From contig NZ_LN831026.1 in the NCBI RefSeq assembly GCF_001457455.1, positions 682,001-746,000 of the forward strand: a stretch of DNA of 64,000 nucleotides, in the 5' to 3' direction. The DNA is from Corynebacterium diphtheriae. Lineage in GTDB: Bacteria; Actinomycetota; Actinomycetes; Mycobacteriales; Mycobacteriaceae. A model generated the notes under the pieces. It worked only from the letters and a program-made list of their open reading frames with translations, was not told where the DNA came from and searched no databases. Shown here one piece after another: positions 10,690-21,182 of this stretch. The stretch's first letter is position 1; each line of letters starts with the position of its first letter. The translations under genes and the position numbers were made by a program.

Positions 10690-10878
10690 ATGTCAAACAT
10701 GGAGAAAAAAGGTTACGTCGATCCGGGCTGGCCAAAGCACGTCCCTGGTGGCGGTCACGCTGTTACTGAGATGGTTGCTAAGGTTGCTGGCGCCAACAGC
10801 CCTTGGGGCGATATCGAATTCCCTGTTCCTGCGGAGCAGACCGGTTACGTTCACCCTTACACCCGTGTGAACAAGTAA
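10690..10878 (+). CDS. conserved 62-aa actinobacterial protein
   Basis: Small protein MSNMEKKGYVDPGWPKHVPG... ending HPYTRVNK. M. tuberculosis Rv0863 occupies the same place, divergent from the Rv0862c homologue, and the family is conserved without known function. Residues GYVDPGWPKHVPGGGHAV are unusually proline- and glycine-rich for a folded domain. The start at 10690 has no Shine-Dalgarno; CAATAGAAC about 8 bp upstream could be a -10 element for a leaderless mRNA. An in-frame ATG at 10699 is an alternative. A strong terminator follows. Confidence 0.75.
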   Translation: MSNMEKKGYVDPGWPKHVPGGGHAVTEMVAKVAGANSPWGDIEFPVPAEQTGYVHPYTRVNK

Positions 10879-10903
10879 AACCAACCTCAAGCAGTATTGC
10901 TTG

Positions 10904-10947
10904 AAAAGGTGGGTGCCAGTTTTCAGCGAGCTGGCATCCACCTTTTT
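10904..10947 (+). terminator. intrinsic terminator
   Basis: Arms AAAAGGTGGGTGCCAG (10904-10919) and CTGGCATCCACCTTTTT (10931-10947), nearly perfect, ending in a T-run. It terminates the 62-aa protein gene. Confidence 0.88.
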
Positions 10948-10997
10948 GTATTAGCGTCGCATGGGTGCTGTCCACTGCCTAGATGAGGAAACACAAG

Positions 10998-11037
10998 AAG
11001 AGGGGGTTTCTCGTATTTGTACGAGAAACCCCCTCTT
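10998..11037 (-). terminator. rpfA terminator (18-bp perfect stem)
   Basis: Perfect 18-bp arms at 10998-11015 and 11020-11037 around TTTG. It lies 26 bp past the rpfA stop. The A/T content flanking the G/C core on both sides makes it usable in both directions. Confidence 0.85.
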
Positions 11038-11062
11038 TGAGCAAGCGGATCAGCTTTGAAAG

Positions 11063-11941
<879 letters not shown>

Positions 11942-11954
11942 TCATCCACGGTAG

Positions 11955-12085
11955 CGGTTTATAACGTTTCTGTCACGTTTTTCTTTGATGATGCGCTAGA
12001 AAATCTAGAAAATTGTTGGAGAAACCGCAGGTCGCTTCGGATTTGAGAGGTTTTGAAATTTTAGGTCACAATTCGTTATAAACGG
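11955..12085. promoter_or_regulatory. inverted pair of GTTTATAACG...GTCAC boxes upstream of rpfA
   Basis: GTTTATAACG at 11957-11966 followed by GTCAC at 11972, and its inverse CGTTATAAAC at 12074-12083 preceded by GTCAC at 12065. The two 21-22 bp units face each other across about 90 bp. GTCAC/GTAAC words occur in binding sites of the response regulator MtrA in actinobacteria, which controls rpf and cell-wall genes. That assignment is inference. Confidence 0.4.
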
Positions 12086-12176
12086 CCGTTGTATCTAAAA
12101 GTGCACGCAGTTGATGTTTTTGATGTGATTATTTACAACTCATGAGGTTGGGCAGTAGTGGGGTGGCATAGTGGTT

Positions 12177-12203
12177 TTGGCTAGCGGAATAATGGGCTAT
12201 AGT
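12177..12203 (+). promoter_or_regulatory. predicted promoter of the cold-shock gene
   Basis: TTGGCT (12177-12182) and TATAGT (12198-12203), spacing 15 bp, with a preceding GC that resembles an extended -10. It would give a leader of about 155 nt. Confidence 0.42.
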
Positions 12204-12327
12204 TTTTAGTTTGCTAAATGTGAGGATCTTCGGTGTAAGTGAACTCCCCAGATCCTTAAAAACTATGCACGACTATTAATTCCAGCCGTGGATCCAAGCC
12301 GGATCTCCTGCACCTTATTTAAGGTGC
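12199..12327 (+). promoter_or_regulatory. structured leader of the cold-shock mRNA
   Basis: Two nested arm pairs, ATAGTTTTTA/TAAAAACTAT (12199-12208 with 12257-12266) and AGGATCT/AGATCCT (12223-12229 with 12250-12256), form one long hairpin. A perfect GCACCTTA/TAAGGTGC hairpin follows at 12310-12327, 20-30 nt before the ribosome-binding site. Cold-shock mRNAs in other bacteria use leader structure for temperature control; here that is inference. Confidence 0.5.
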
Positions 12328-12366
12328 ACTGGGCTCATGGGATCGTAAAGAAGGGAGAGGAGTGCA

Positions 12367-12756
12367 GTGCCTCAAGGGAAGGTGCTTTGGTACGACGTTG
12401 ATAAGGGATTCGGATTTGTGTCCAACCCCGAAGGAGACGACTGCTTTGTCAGCAAGGACGTTTTGCCTCAAGGCGTACAGAAGCTAGAAAAAGGTCAGCG
12501 CGTTGAATTCGACTACGTTGCGCGTGGTCGTGGTCCACAAGCGTTGCGCATCAAGGTCCTAGACACCCCTAGGCTTCGCCGCCCAGCACAACATAAGTAC
12601 TCTGCCGAAGAGCTCAACAGCATGATCTCTGATCTGGCTACGCTGCTGGAGATCAAAGTGCAGCCGTCGCTACGCGCTGGGCGATACCCCGACCGTAAAG
12701 AAGGCCGACAGGTTGCTAACATTTTGCGCGCTGTTGCCAAAGAACTCGATATGTAA
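12367..12756 (+). CDS. cspB: cold-shock domain protein
   Basis: A 129-aa protein starting at GTG behind GGGAGAGG. Residues 1-65 form a cold-shock domain with RNP-like motifs KGFGFV and DCFVSKD. The C-terminal 60 residues (TPRLRRPAQHKYSAEELNSM to the end) are an extension not found in the short 67-aa Csp proteins. M. tuberculosis Rv0871 (cspB, about 135 aa) has the same layout and lies near rpfA as here. Binding to single-stranded RNA or DNA is expected from the family. The function of the C-terminal extension is unknown. Confidence 0.9.
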   Translation: MPQGKVLWYDVDKGFGFVSNPEGDDCFVSKDVLPQGVQKLEKGQRVEFDYVARGRGPQALRIKVLDTPRLRRPAQHKYSAEELNSMISDLATLLEIKVQPSLRAGRYPDRKEGRQVANILRAVAKELDM

Positions 12757-12785
12757 CTTCCTTTGTGTGATTGAGAGGGTTACAT

Positions 12786-12843
12786 ATAACAAGAGCGGGA
12801 CATCCTCCTACAAACTGTAGGTACGATGTCCCGCCCTTGCTAT
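12786..12843. terminator. bidirectional terminator
   Basis: GCGGGACATC (12795-12804) pairs with GATGTCCCGC (12825-12834), with weaker outer pairing AACAAG/CTTGCT and an inner CCTAC/GTAGG stem. It separates the convergent cold-shock and DUF2771-like genes. Confidence 0.8.
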
Positions 12844-12862
12844 ATGGGAGACAAAACGCTTA

Positions 12863-13387
12863 TTACTTTGCCGAAACCGACCATGTGACGGTGTAAGGCG
12901 TTTCTACTCCTTGGTCATCGTGTCCGATAAGAACCGAGGTCACCTCAGCAACGACGAGGCGAGGACGTTTGTCGTCTTTCTTTCTCACGGGATCGACAGA
13001 TCCCGCCACTGTCGCCTCTGTTGCCTCGTTGGCCCCAAAGAAGCTTTGGTCGTTTGCGGCTGGATCATCGTAGATCTTCAACAGCGACCAGTCATGGTCG
13101 GATACTTCCTTAGGCACACTGATTTTAAGCTCGCCGTCTTTATCCACAGCGATACTTGGCACCTCGTTTTCATCGCACGGCACCCCTGGTTCGCAGACAC
13201 TAAACGGGGTGATGTCTTGGGAAACATCGCCGGAGGATACGGTGATGGTCACCGTGTTGGGTTCTGGCCCTGGGCGGTTATTCCACCAGCTTTGGAACGC
13301 AATAGAGCACAGCACTACCACCACAACGGCGATAACGAGTGACAACAGTTGGATGAGATTCTTACGTCGGGTCTTACGACTGGCCAT
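12863..13387 (-). CDS. DUF2771-like membrane-anchored protein
   Basis: A 174-aa protein with a basic N-terminus (MASRKTRRKN), one membrane segment at about 12-31 (QLLSLVIAVVVVVLCSIAF) and an extracytoplasmic domain. That domain has a cysteine pair spaced for a disulfide (SVCEPGVPCDENE). It resembles the actinobacterial DUF2771 family, function unknown; M. tuberculosis Rv0875c is a likely counterpart. It starts 14 nt inside the 3' end of the upstream lipoprotein gene, so the two are probably translationally coupled. Confidence 0.75.
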   Translation of the reverse strand: MASRKTRRKNLIQLLSLVIAVVVVVLCSIAFQSWWNNRPGPEPNTVTITVSSGDVSQDITPFSVCEPGVPCDENEVPSIAVDKDGELKISVPKEVSDHDWSLLKIYDDPAANDQSFFGANEATEATVAGSVDPVRKKDDKRPRLVVAEVTSVLIGHDDQGVETPYTVTWSVSAK

Positions 13388-14219
13388 GGTTGCTCATCTT
13401 ACTAACAAATGTGACCTCGTAGAGGTCCGGCCACCTTTTACCGGTGATATAGAAGCGATCCGAACCTGGAATCCACGCAATTCCATTAAGTACGTTATTG
13501 CTATCGGCGACGGCATTGTTGGGGATGTTGGAGGCGTCGATAATGCCGGTGACCGCACCTGTGGTGGCGTCGATACGCATGATGTCGGTGCTGAGGAAAA
13601 CGTTGGCGTAGATGGTGTCCTTACCGGTGGCTGGGTCATTGGGGACGCATTCGAGCTCGTTGAGGTTGGACACTCCGTTTCCTTGGTTGGTTACCTGGAT
13701 GCGAGAGCGCTCGTCGAACGATTCGGGATCGCGGATGATGAGCTCATCGGAGCCGTTGGACATGATTATGCGATCATCAAAGTGGCAAAGACCCCAGCCT
13801 TCGCCCTCGTAGGCTACGGTGCCCAGCTGCTGAAAAGTGGTGGCGTCACGTTTGAAAGCGATCCCGTCGTGCCACGTCAATTGCCAAATGTGGTCGCCGG
13901 TTTTTGTGATTCCTTCGCCGAAAAGTTCAGGGGCGAGTGGGGTGCGCTGCTGCGGGGCGTTGCCAACCTCCATGGAAAACATGCCGCTTTCGCCATAAAA
14001 ACCGGTGCTGACTAGGAGGCGGTCGCCATCGAGTTCGAGCCCTTGGGTAAAAGCTTGTGGGTCAAAGCGGTGGACTTTATGGATGCGTGCCTCTAAACGT
14101 TCTGGGGTTGTAGCTGCGGTATCATGGTCGGGCTGTGGTGATAGGCTGCAACCTGCAACGGCAAGTGATCCCGCAAGCGCTAAAGTGGCATGAGATGTTA
14201 ACGAGACGATCGATCGCAT
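13374..14219 (-). CDS. glutaminyl-peptide cyclotransferase-like lipoprotein
   Basis: A protein of 281 aa from MRSIVSLTSHATLALAG. A lipobox (SLAVAGC, cysteine near residue 24) predicts lipid anchoring outside the membrane. The mature part is a beta-propeller typical of bacterial and plant-type glutamine cyclotransferases: FTQGLELDGDRLLVSTGFYG, WGLCHF, LNELECV and LNGIAWIPGSDRFYITGKRW. These enzymes form N-terminal pyroglutamate. A longer frame starts at 14240, but the chosen start fits a lipoprotein signal; no clear ribosome-binding site is seen. Its 3' end overlaps the DUF2771-like gene. Confidence 0.82.
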   Translation of the reverse strand: MRSIVSLTSHATLALAGSLAVAGCSLSPQPDHDTAATTPERLEARIHKVHRFDPQAFTQGLELDGDRLLVSTGFYGESGMFSMEVGNAPQQRTPLAPELFGEGITKTGDHIWQLTWHDGIAFKRDATTFQQLGTVAYEGEGWGLCHFDDRIIMSNGSDELIIRDPESFDERSRIQVTNQGNGVSNLNELECVPNDPATGKDTIYANVFLSTDIMRIDATTGAVTGIIDASNIPNNAVADSNNVLNGIAWIPGSDRFYITGKRWPDLYEVTFVSKMSNHGQS

Positions 14220-14279
14220 AGCATCTATCATGCATTGCATGCGTGGTTGATCGCAGAAATAGTAACGGGGTGTTGAATA

Positions 14280-15044
14280 ATGGGGGACGTGTCACCCCGA
14301 AAGAAAAGAATGAGAAGCCATACCAAACGGCGTAAAAAAGGTATGCCGTCCACGCCACTCATCGGCAAGAATGCAGTCGCAGTTGCGCGACGTGGGCTTG
14401 AAGAACTCGGGGAGGGCGCAGTTGGTGAGCATATCGGTGTTCAGCAGGTGAGCCTTGAATCAGCGACCCACCGCTTTGCGGCGGAAGTGCCTGGGTATGA
14501 CGGCTGGGAGTGGAATGCAGTGGTAGCGTGCGTTCCTGGCTCGAAATACGTGACCTTGAGTGAAGTGGCATTGGTGCTGGGTGGATCTGCGCTCCAGCCG
14601 CCACGGTGGGTGCCTTATCACGAACGAGTGCGCCCAGGTGATCTAGGGCCTAACGACGTCATGCCGCCGCGTGACGACGACCCCCGCCTCACCGCGGACG
14701 AGCGGACTGCGGCGATGGATTTTGGTACCACGAAAAAGCTTTCGAAGGCAGGACTTAACGGAACCAAAGTTCGGTGGCAAAATGGAGCTTTTGGCCCGCA
14801 GTCTGAGTATGCGGAAAAAGCGAAGCTTCCGTGTTATACCTGCGCTTTTTACGTTCCTATGACGGATCCGGTAGGAAAAAATTTCGGGGTATGTACCAAT
14901 GAGTACTCTGCAGATGGTCATATCGTTCACTCCCGATATGGCTGCGGCGCTCACACTGATACTCCACCTGTAGAACCCCTCGGTGTAGTGGAATTACAGC
15001 CTTTTGACGATGAGCACCCAGTAAGCGTAGACACCATTTCTTAG
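14280..15044 (+). CDS. DUF3027-like conserved actinobacterial protein
   Basis: A 254-aa soluble protein with a very basic N-terminus (RKKRMRSHTKRRKK). A conserved core includes VPGYDGWEWNAVVACVPG and VTLSEVALVLGGSALQPPRWVPYHERV. A cysteine-containing segment near the C-terminus, CYTCAFYVPMTDPVG... FGVCTNEYSADG... YGCGAH, has four spaced cysteines that could bind metal. It resembles the DUF3027 family, function unknown. The ATG at 14280 has no Shine-Dalgarno; a GTG three codons on is an alternative. It is divergent from the cyclotransferase gene. Confidence 0.78.
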   Translation: MGDVSPRKKRMRSHTKRRKKGMPSTPLIGKNAVAVARRGLEELGEGAVGEHIGVQQVSLESATHRFAAEVPGYDGWEWNAVVACVPGSKYVTLSEVALVLGGSALQPPRWVPYHERVRPGDLGPNDVMPPRDDDPRLTADERTAAMDFGTTKKLSKAGLNGTKVRWQNGAFGPQSEYAEKAKLPCYTCAFYVPMTDPVGKNFGVCTNEYSADGHIVHSRYGCGAHTDTPPVEPLGVVELQPFDDEHPVSVDTIS

Positions 15045-15218
15045 GTGCGTCCGAAGGCGTTGGGGACGGGGGAGAGGGCGGCCACGTCAGACAACTGGTT
15101 ATAACAAGGGCTTGTCTGGTACTGGTTTTCGGTTTGATTGCAGGTCAAATGCGTGCCACTATCTACGAATGCGGATGAAATTCCGGTTCCCCCCTGTACT
15201 TGTATGGAGCAAAAGTAG

Positions 15219-16706
15219 ATGGCATCGACGGCCCCTCAGTCGCAAACCTCAGCGCCCACGGCTAGCACCTCGCAGCCGCGCAGCGCGCTTGACCGATACT
15301 TCAAAATCAGCGAACGCGGTTCCTCAGTAGGCACCGAGGTTCGCGCAGGCGTAGTGACCTTCTTCGCGATGGCCTACATCATCATCCTTAACCCGTTGAT
15401 CCTAGGAACGGGCGAGGACATCAACGGCAAAGTGCTGGGGATTCCTCAGGTAGCAGCGGCAACAGCATTAGCTGCAGGCGTAGCCACCATTGCCTTTGGC
15501 CTGATTGCGCGCTACCCCTTCGGTATCGCAGCAGGACTTGGTATTAACACCCTCGTGGCCGTCACAATGGTGGCAACCGAAGGGCTGTCTTGGGAAGAGG
15601 CCATGGGTCTTGTTGTCCTCGACGGCATTATTATCGTGTTACTCGCGATCTCTGGTTTCCGCGCTGCTGTATTTTCTGCCATCCCGAAGCCCATGATCGC
15701 CGCTATGAGCGTCGGCATTGGTATGTTCATCGCCTTGATCGGTCTTGTCGACGCAGGCTTCGTTCGCCGTATCCCAGACGCGGCTCACACTACAGTTCCC
15801 GTGGGGCTTGGTACCGGCGGATCCATTTCTTCTTGGCCAACCCTCGTATTCATCATGGGCTTGCTCATCTGCGGTTTCATGGTGGTTCGCCGCGTCCGCG
15901 GTGGTCTTTTCCTCGGCATTGTTGTTACCACCATCATCGCCATGATCGTTGAAGCCATCACTGGTGCTGGCTCCTCGGTAGATAACCCAACCGGCGGCTG
16001 GAGCCTCGCTGTTCCTACCACGCCTGAGGGCTTGGGCGGTTTGCCAGATCTCTCCTTGATCGGTGACATCTCCCTCTTCGGCGCATTTACCCGCGTCGGC
16101 GCACTTGGTGCGACCCTGTTGCTGTTTACTCTCGTGTTGGCCAACTTCTTCGACGCAATGGGCACCATGACCGCGTTGGGCAAGCAGGCTGAACTTGTCG
16201 ACGATTCCGGCGTACTGCCAGACATGAAGAAGGCTCTGATCGTCGAGGGCACCGGTGCGATCATCGGTGGCGCAGCGTCAGCTTCCTCAAATACTGTCTA
16301 TGTGGATTCCGCAGCAGGCATCGCAGATGGAGCTCGCACAGGACTTGCCAACGTGGTCACAGGCGTACTGTTCTTGCTGGCTATGTTCTTAACCCCGCTG
16401 TATGAGATCGTGCCTATCGAAGCCGCCGCACCTGTCCTCGTGGTCGTTGGTGCTCTTATGATCGGCCAGGTCCGAGACATCGACTTCACCGATTTCCATA
16501 TCGCGTTGCCAGCATTCTTGACCATCGTGATCATGCCATTTACCTACTCGATCGCAAACGGTATCGGCGTCGGATTCATCTCCTTTACTCTGCTGGCAGT
16601 ATTCGCCGGCAAGATCAAGCAGATCCACTGGATCATGTGGCTGATTTCAGCACTATTCGTGGTGTACTTTGCTATGGATCCAATCTTGAACGCTATCGGT
16701 TCATAA
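15219..16706 (+). CDS. NCS2/AzgA-type purine permease
   Basis: A 495-aa integral membrane protein with about 12-14 hydrophobic segments beginning near residue 44. AzgA-type signatures include FFAMAYIIILNPLILG, the half-helix region YPFGIAAGLGINTLVAVT, and NFFDAMGTMTALGKQAEL. These proteins import hypoxanthine, guanine or adenine with protons. The gene stands alone. The 174-bp upstream region was checked for a purine riboswitch and shows none of its conserved loops. Substrate choice cannot be set from sequence by eye. Confidence 0.88.
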   Translation: MASTAPQSQTSAPTASTSQPRSALDRYFKISERGSSVGTEVRAGVVTFFAMAYIIILNPLILGTGEDINGKVLGIPQVAAATALAAGVATIAFGLIARYPFGIAAGLGINTLVAVTMVATEGLSWEEAMGLVVLDGIIIVLLAISGFRAAVFSAIPKPMIAAMSVGIGMFIALIGLVDAGFVRRIPDAAHTTVPVGLGTGGSISSWPTLVFIMGLLICGFMVVRRVRGGLFLGIVVTTIIAMIVEAITGAGSSVDNPTGGWSLAVPTTPEGLGGLPDLSLIGDISLFGAFTRVGALGATLLLFTLVLANFFDAMGTMTALGKQAELVDDSGVLPDMKKALIVEGTGAIIGGAASASSNTVYVDSAAGIADGARTGLANVVTGVLFLLAMFLTPLYEIVPIEAAAPVLVVVGALMIGQVRDIDFTDFHIALPAFLTIVIMPFTYSIANGIGVGFISFTLLAVFAGKIKQIHWIMWLISALFVVYFAMDPILNAIGS

Positions 16707-16784
16707 AAAGAAACGTTTTCACCCGAACCCTCTTCTCAGCATGCGGTTGCAAACAGCCACGGAGCGTACTGGGAAGGGGGATTC

Positions 16785-17681
16785 GTGTATTTAGCGGGCA
16801 GGGTCACTAACATAGTCACCGTGACTAGCCCTGACATTCATATTGAGCACCTAACCGACCCCCTTGATCCACGATTGGATGATTTCCGTGATCTTAACCA
16901 TTCGGATAATCGCCCCGATCTACCAGGAGGCAAGGGGCTCGTCATCGCCGAAGGGCCACTGGTTATCCCACGACTAGTAGACTCCCGTTTTCCAGTACGC
17001 TGCCTTGTAGGCTTTCCCAACAAACTGGAAAAACTCCTCGCTAATGAGCATCTGCGTGCCCAGCTTGCCGACGTCCCCGTGTTCTCCGTGGACCGAGAAA
17101 CTCTTACACAAGTAGCTGGCTTTGACATGCACCGTGGCTTGTTGGCTTCTGCGGATCGAGTACCAGGGATGAGCATTGCGCAAGCTATTGAAGGCGCACG
17201 CACCGTGGTCATTCTCGAGGGTGTGGGCGATCACGAAAACATTGGATCGATGTTTAGAAACGCCGCAGGTATGGGCGTCGATGCTGTGCTCTTTGGCAAT
17301 GGCTGTGCGGATCCGCTCTATCGTCGTGTGGTTCGAGTATCGATGGGGCATGTCCTGCGTACACCTTTCGCGCATTTTGGCGGAAAATCCACAACGTGGC
17401 AGCGCGAACTACAAGAACTTCGCGATGCTGGATTCCATATCGTATCGCTGACTCCGAATCCGCAAGCCGACCATCTAGCAGACGCCTTAGTTGATACCAA
17501 CGGTGCGCCATATGCCAAGGTTGCACTACTCGTCGGGGCAGAAGGGCCAGGGCTTACCGAGCACGCTATGCGGGCAACGGATCAACGCGCGCGCATTCCC
17601 ATGGCATCAGGTACTGATTCCCTCAACCTTGCAACCTCGGCAGCGATTGCTTTTTATGAGCGGGACCGCTCACTACGTTAA
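16785..17681 (+). CDS. SpoU-family RNA 2'-O-methyltransferase
   Basis: A 298-aa protein. The N-terminal part (about 30-120, KGLVIAEGPLVIPRLVDSR) is the substrate-binding L30e-like domain. The C-terminal SPOUT domain shows motif 1 EGVGDHENIGSMFRNAAGMG, motif 2 ALLVGAEGPGL and motif 3 IPMASGTDSLNLATSAAI, a knotted S-adenosylmethionine pocket. M. tuberculosis Rv0881 is the likely counterpart. The exact target (tRNA or 23S rRNA) is uncertain. The GTG start is supported by GGAAGGGGG just upstream; a second GTG at codon 13 is possible. Convergent with the next gene, 4-nt overlap. Confidence 0.88.
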   Translation: MYLAGRVTNIVTVTSPDIHIEHLTDPLDPRLDDFRDLNHSDNRPDLPGGKGLVIAEGPLVIPRLVDSRFPVRCLVGFPNKLEKLLANEHLRAQLADVPVFSVDRETLTQVAGFDMHRGLLASADRVPGMSIAQAIEGARTVVILEGVGDHENIGSMFRNAAGMGVDAVLFGNGCADPLYRRVVRVSMGHVLRTPFAHFGGKSTTWQRELQELRDAGFHIVSLTPNPQADHLADALVDTNGAPYAKVALLVGAEGPGLTEHAMRATDQRARIPMASGTDSLNLATSAAIAFYERDRSLR

Positions 17682-18574
17682 TCAGATGATGGCTTATCCG
17701 TGTGGCGTAGCGCATGGATAAATGCGCGGTACTTTTTCACCGCCACGTCGGACGCTACCGATAAGATTCGACGGGTGCGCCGATATGTATTTTCGGCAGC
17801 ATCCGCGAAACGGACCAGCTCCGCTTCCGTTGTGGAATCGTCGTGTTCTTCGTAATCGTCATAGTCGCGCCGAGATTCTCCAAGCCCCAGTTTTGCAGAT
17901 GCTTGGTGTGCAATACGATCGGCAGACAATTTCTTTTTGTTTGGGTGGGTAACCAGTTTCGGCTCGGGGCGACCGTCGATGGCATAGGCCACCACGTTGA
18001 TATCTTGGGCGGTATCAATATCAAAGCCTAGCCAATGGCGTTGCGCTTCAGCGACAAGGTCGATCGGCTGGAATGGTAGTGCGATGCCGCCGATTTGTTC
18101 GGCTTTTTCGCCGGCCCAGTAAGCATTTTCAAAAGGTTCGGGCAGGCCGGTGTCTTCGTAGACGCGTTCGCGGCGCGCCGAAAACGCACGCTTGACTGTG
18201 TCTCCAGACCAGTGAGCGAAGGCTCCCAAACCCGATTCTGGGTTGACCGCGAAGGCGTAGACGTCTGCTGCGGGGATAGCACCTCGTAGTTTGGAGTCAA
18301 TCGCTGAAATATCGCGGGCATCGGTGATAACAGTTTGAATTACAGAAAGGCCTGGAAAACCTGCGATATAAAACTCGCCTTGTGAGGCTTGCGCCGAGCG
18401 ATTGAGCGAAAATTGTCCGATGGGGGTAATCGGCCAGCGGGAATTCATCTGAGCCAACAATTTGCGCCCGAAACCACGGTCGGCCCGTGGGGAAGCGGCG
18501 ATGACTGCTTCGGGATGGGCAGTGGTGACAAACCACAGCGTGACAACGGCACTATGTTGTGGCGCATTTTCCAT
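17678..18574 (-). CDS. conserved corynebacterial protein (possibly DUF6928)
   Basis: A 298-aa soluble protein without signal or membrane segments. Recognisable features are an N-terminal VTLWFVTTAHPEAVI strand-rich region, the GFPGLSVIQTVITD segment near 75, the YWAGEKAEQIGGIALPFQP segment near 150, and an acidic linker (DYDDYEEHDD near 245) before a basic C-terminal helix. I recognise it only as a conserved actinobacterial hypothetical. It follows sepH on the same strand with a 20-bp gap, so co-transcription with the divisome gene is likely. Confidence 0.7.
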   Translation of the reverse strand: MENAPQHSAVVTLWFVTTAHPEAVIAASPRADRGFGRKLLAQMNSRWPITPIGQFSLNRSAQASQGEFYIAGFPGLSVIQTVITDARDISAIDSKLRGAIPAADVYAFAVNPESGLGAFAHWSGDTVKRAFSARRERVYEDTGLPEPFENAYWAGEKAEQIGGIALPFQPIDLVAEAQRHWLGFDIDTAQDINVVAYAIDGRPEPKLVTHPNKKKLSADRIAHQASAKLGLGESRRDYDDYEEHDDSTTEAELVRFADAAENTYRRTRRILSVASDVAVKKYRAFIHALRHTDKPSSD

Positions 18575-18594
18575 GGCTCGTGAGTCCCCTCAGA

Positions 18595-19644
18595 TTACTT
18601 TCGCGGCCGCTTGGTGTTCGTGCGCACACCCAGAAGCACATCCTCCCAGTGCGGGGTTACTGCTTTACGACGCCTCTTGCCACCTTGTTTGTGCTCATCT
18701 TGGGAGTGCTGTGCGAAGTCATCACCGGTTACCTCTGTGGTTGGTTCTTGGGTATCGGTTGGTGCAGATGCGGAGTCGTCGATAGCCATGAGGTCGTCGC
18801 GAGTTTGTTCTGCTTCGCTTTCTGCGGAAACCAAATGTGGTCGCCCAGTGGCAACGGCAGACAATGAGCGTACTGGCTGCGAGAATTCTGGATCGATGAG
18901 GTCTGCTGCCACCGCATTGCGTGCAACAGCAGTAGCGGCACTCGTGCCGTGTCGATGATAGGACCATTCGGCGACTGTTTCGCCTAGTTCTGGGCCCCAC
19001 TTCACACTAACAACCCACTGTCCAGAAGGATCGCGGTAAGCGTCCCAGTGGGAGCGAGTCAGGTCTTCGCCACGCGCAGCGAAGGCTGTTGCCAAGACTT
19101 CCCACAGTGTGAGGTCCGCGGGGCCGTCGTTACGCACGGGGTGAGATTTTTTAGATAGCTCCGCGATACGAGCGCGTTCCAATAGAACTGGGTGCGCATA
19201 GGGTTCGATGCGCGATTCGGTTACACCATTTTCTTCGGCGATTTCTGCGATTGTGGCCCCGGAACGAATACGTTCTTGGATCTCGCGTGGGCGCATTGAT
19301 AATGGCGTAGATAAACGAGGATCGACCTCCCGGCTCGGGCGTGGCTCTCGGGTGGTAAGGGATCCGCGTGGGCGCGAAAGAGTCTTGTCATCGGGAGTGT
19401 CGTCCTCAACGCTGGCGTCTTCTACTTCAACCTCAACGTCGGCATCATCGTTGGGAGATGGTGCGCAAGTCTCTTCGACAGAGTTCTCAGAATCTTCAGG
19501 CTGATCGGGGTCTTCCTGATGAAGAAGTGCCGCGCGAAGCGCGTCGGTGACCTCTAGAAAAAACTGTTCCTCGGGATTATCCGCAGCATGGAAGACCAAC
19601 GATGTTGCGGAGGATTCCGTGGGGACGAGGATTAGTTCCTTCAT
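18595..19644 (-). CDS. sepH: septation protein SepH
   Basis: A 349-aa protein from MKELILVPTESSATSLVFHA, the hallmark N-terminus of actinobacterial SepH (former DUF3071), which binds and stimulates FtsZ. A helix-turn-helix-like segment lies near 120-150 (RPREIQERIRSGATIAEIAEENG). The linker at 55-95 is highly acidic, and the C-terminus is basic (GGKRRRKAV... NTKRPRK). The start is supported by GAAGGAG 7 bp upstream. M. tuberculosis Rv0883c occupies the corresponding place next to serC. Confidence 0.9.
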   Translation of the reverse strand: MKELILVPTESSATSLVFHAADNPEEQFFLEVTDALRAALLHQEDPDQPEDSENSVEETCAPSPNDDADVEVEVEDASVEDDTPDDKTLSRPRGSLTTREPRPSREVDPRLSTPLSMRPREIQERIRSGATIAEIAEENGVTESRIEPYAHPVLLERARIAELSKKSHPVRNDGPADLTLWEVLATAFAARGEDLTRSHWDAYRDPSGQWVVSVKWGPELGETVAEWSYHRHGTSAATAVARNAVAADLIDPEFSQPVRSLSAVATGRPHLVSAESEAEQTRDDLMAIDDSASAPTDTQEPTTEVTGDDFAQHSQDEHKQGGKRRRKAVTPHWEDVLLGVRTNTKRPRK

Positions 19645-19778
19645 CAATACTCCTTCGACTGGGGAAATGGTACTGCAAGGTGCAGATATCACTATCGTCT
19701 ACTGTAACGCAGCCCAAGGCGTTGCGGGTTCTACGACGAGGTAGCGTGCCGAAAGAAATTGCCGAACTGACAAAATAT

Positions 19779-19826
19779 CCCTTAGCTCAGCGGCAACCAT
19801 AAAAGTGGCATCGTCTGAGCTAAGGG
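19779..19826 (-). terminator. serC terminator
   Basis: Perfect 12-bp arms CCCTTAGCTCAG (19779-19790) and CTGAGCTAAGGG (19815-19826), followed on the minus strand by ATATTTTG. It lies 20 bp past the serC stop. Confidence 0.85.
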
Positions 19827-19845
19827 GAAAAGAAACGGATAGGAA

Positions 19846-20979
<1,134 letters not shown>

Positions 20980-21160
20980 TCACGCTTTCTCGTTGTAGGA
21001 CAACGCACAAAAAGGGATAAGGACTCAAAAGATTTGTCCGCATCAGTGGGGTGGCAGTGCCGCCCATGAGGTGGAATAGTACCGAATGCTTGCATAGTTG
21101 GAAGCCTCTGCTGTGACATCACCTGCTGAACAGTAGAAATAGGCGATTTTGTTGCAAAAA

Positions 21161-21182
21161 TGGGGGGATCGTATGCAAAGTT
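21161..21182. promoter_or_regulatory. RamA- and RamB-like operator words upstream of gltA
   Basis: TGGGGGGA at 21161-21168 resembles the RamA word TG(4-6)T/C. TGCAAAGTT at 21174-21182 is the inverse of the RamB core AACTTTGCA. Both regulators are known to control gltA in C. glutamicum; assignment here is by motif only. Confidence 0.45.

Noticed and set aside
15045..15218. Possible purine riboswitch upstream of the purine permease.
   Set aside because: The expected TATA...loop sequences and three-way junction stems are absent.
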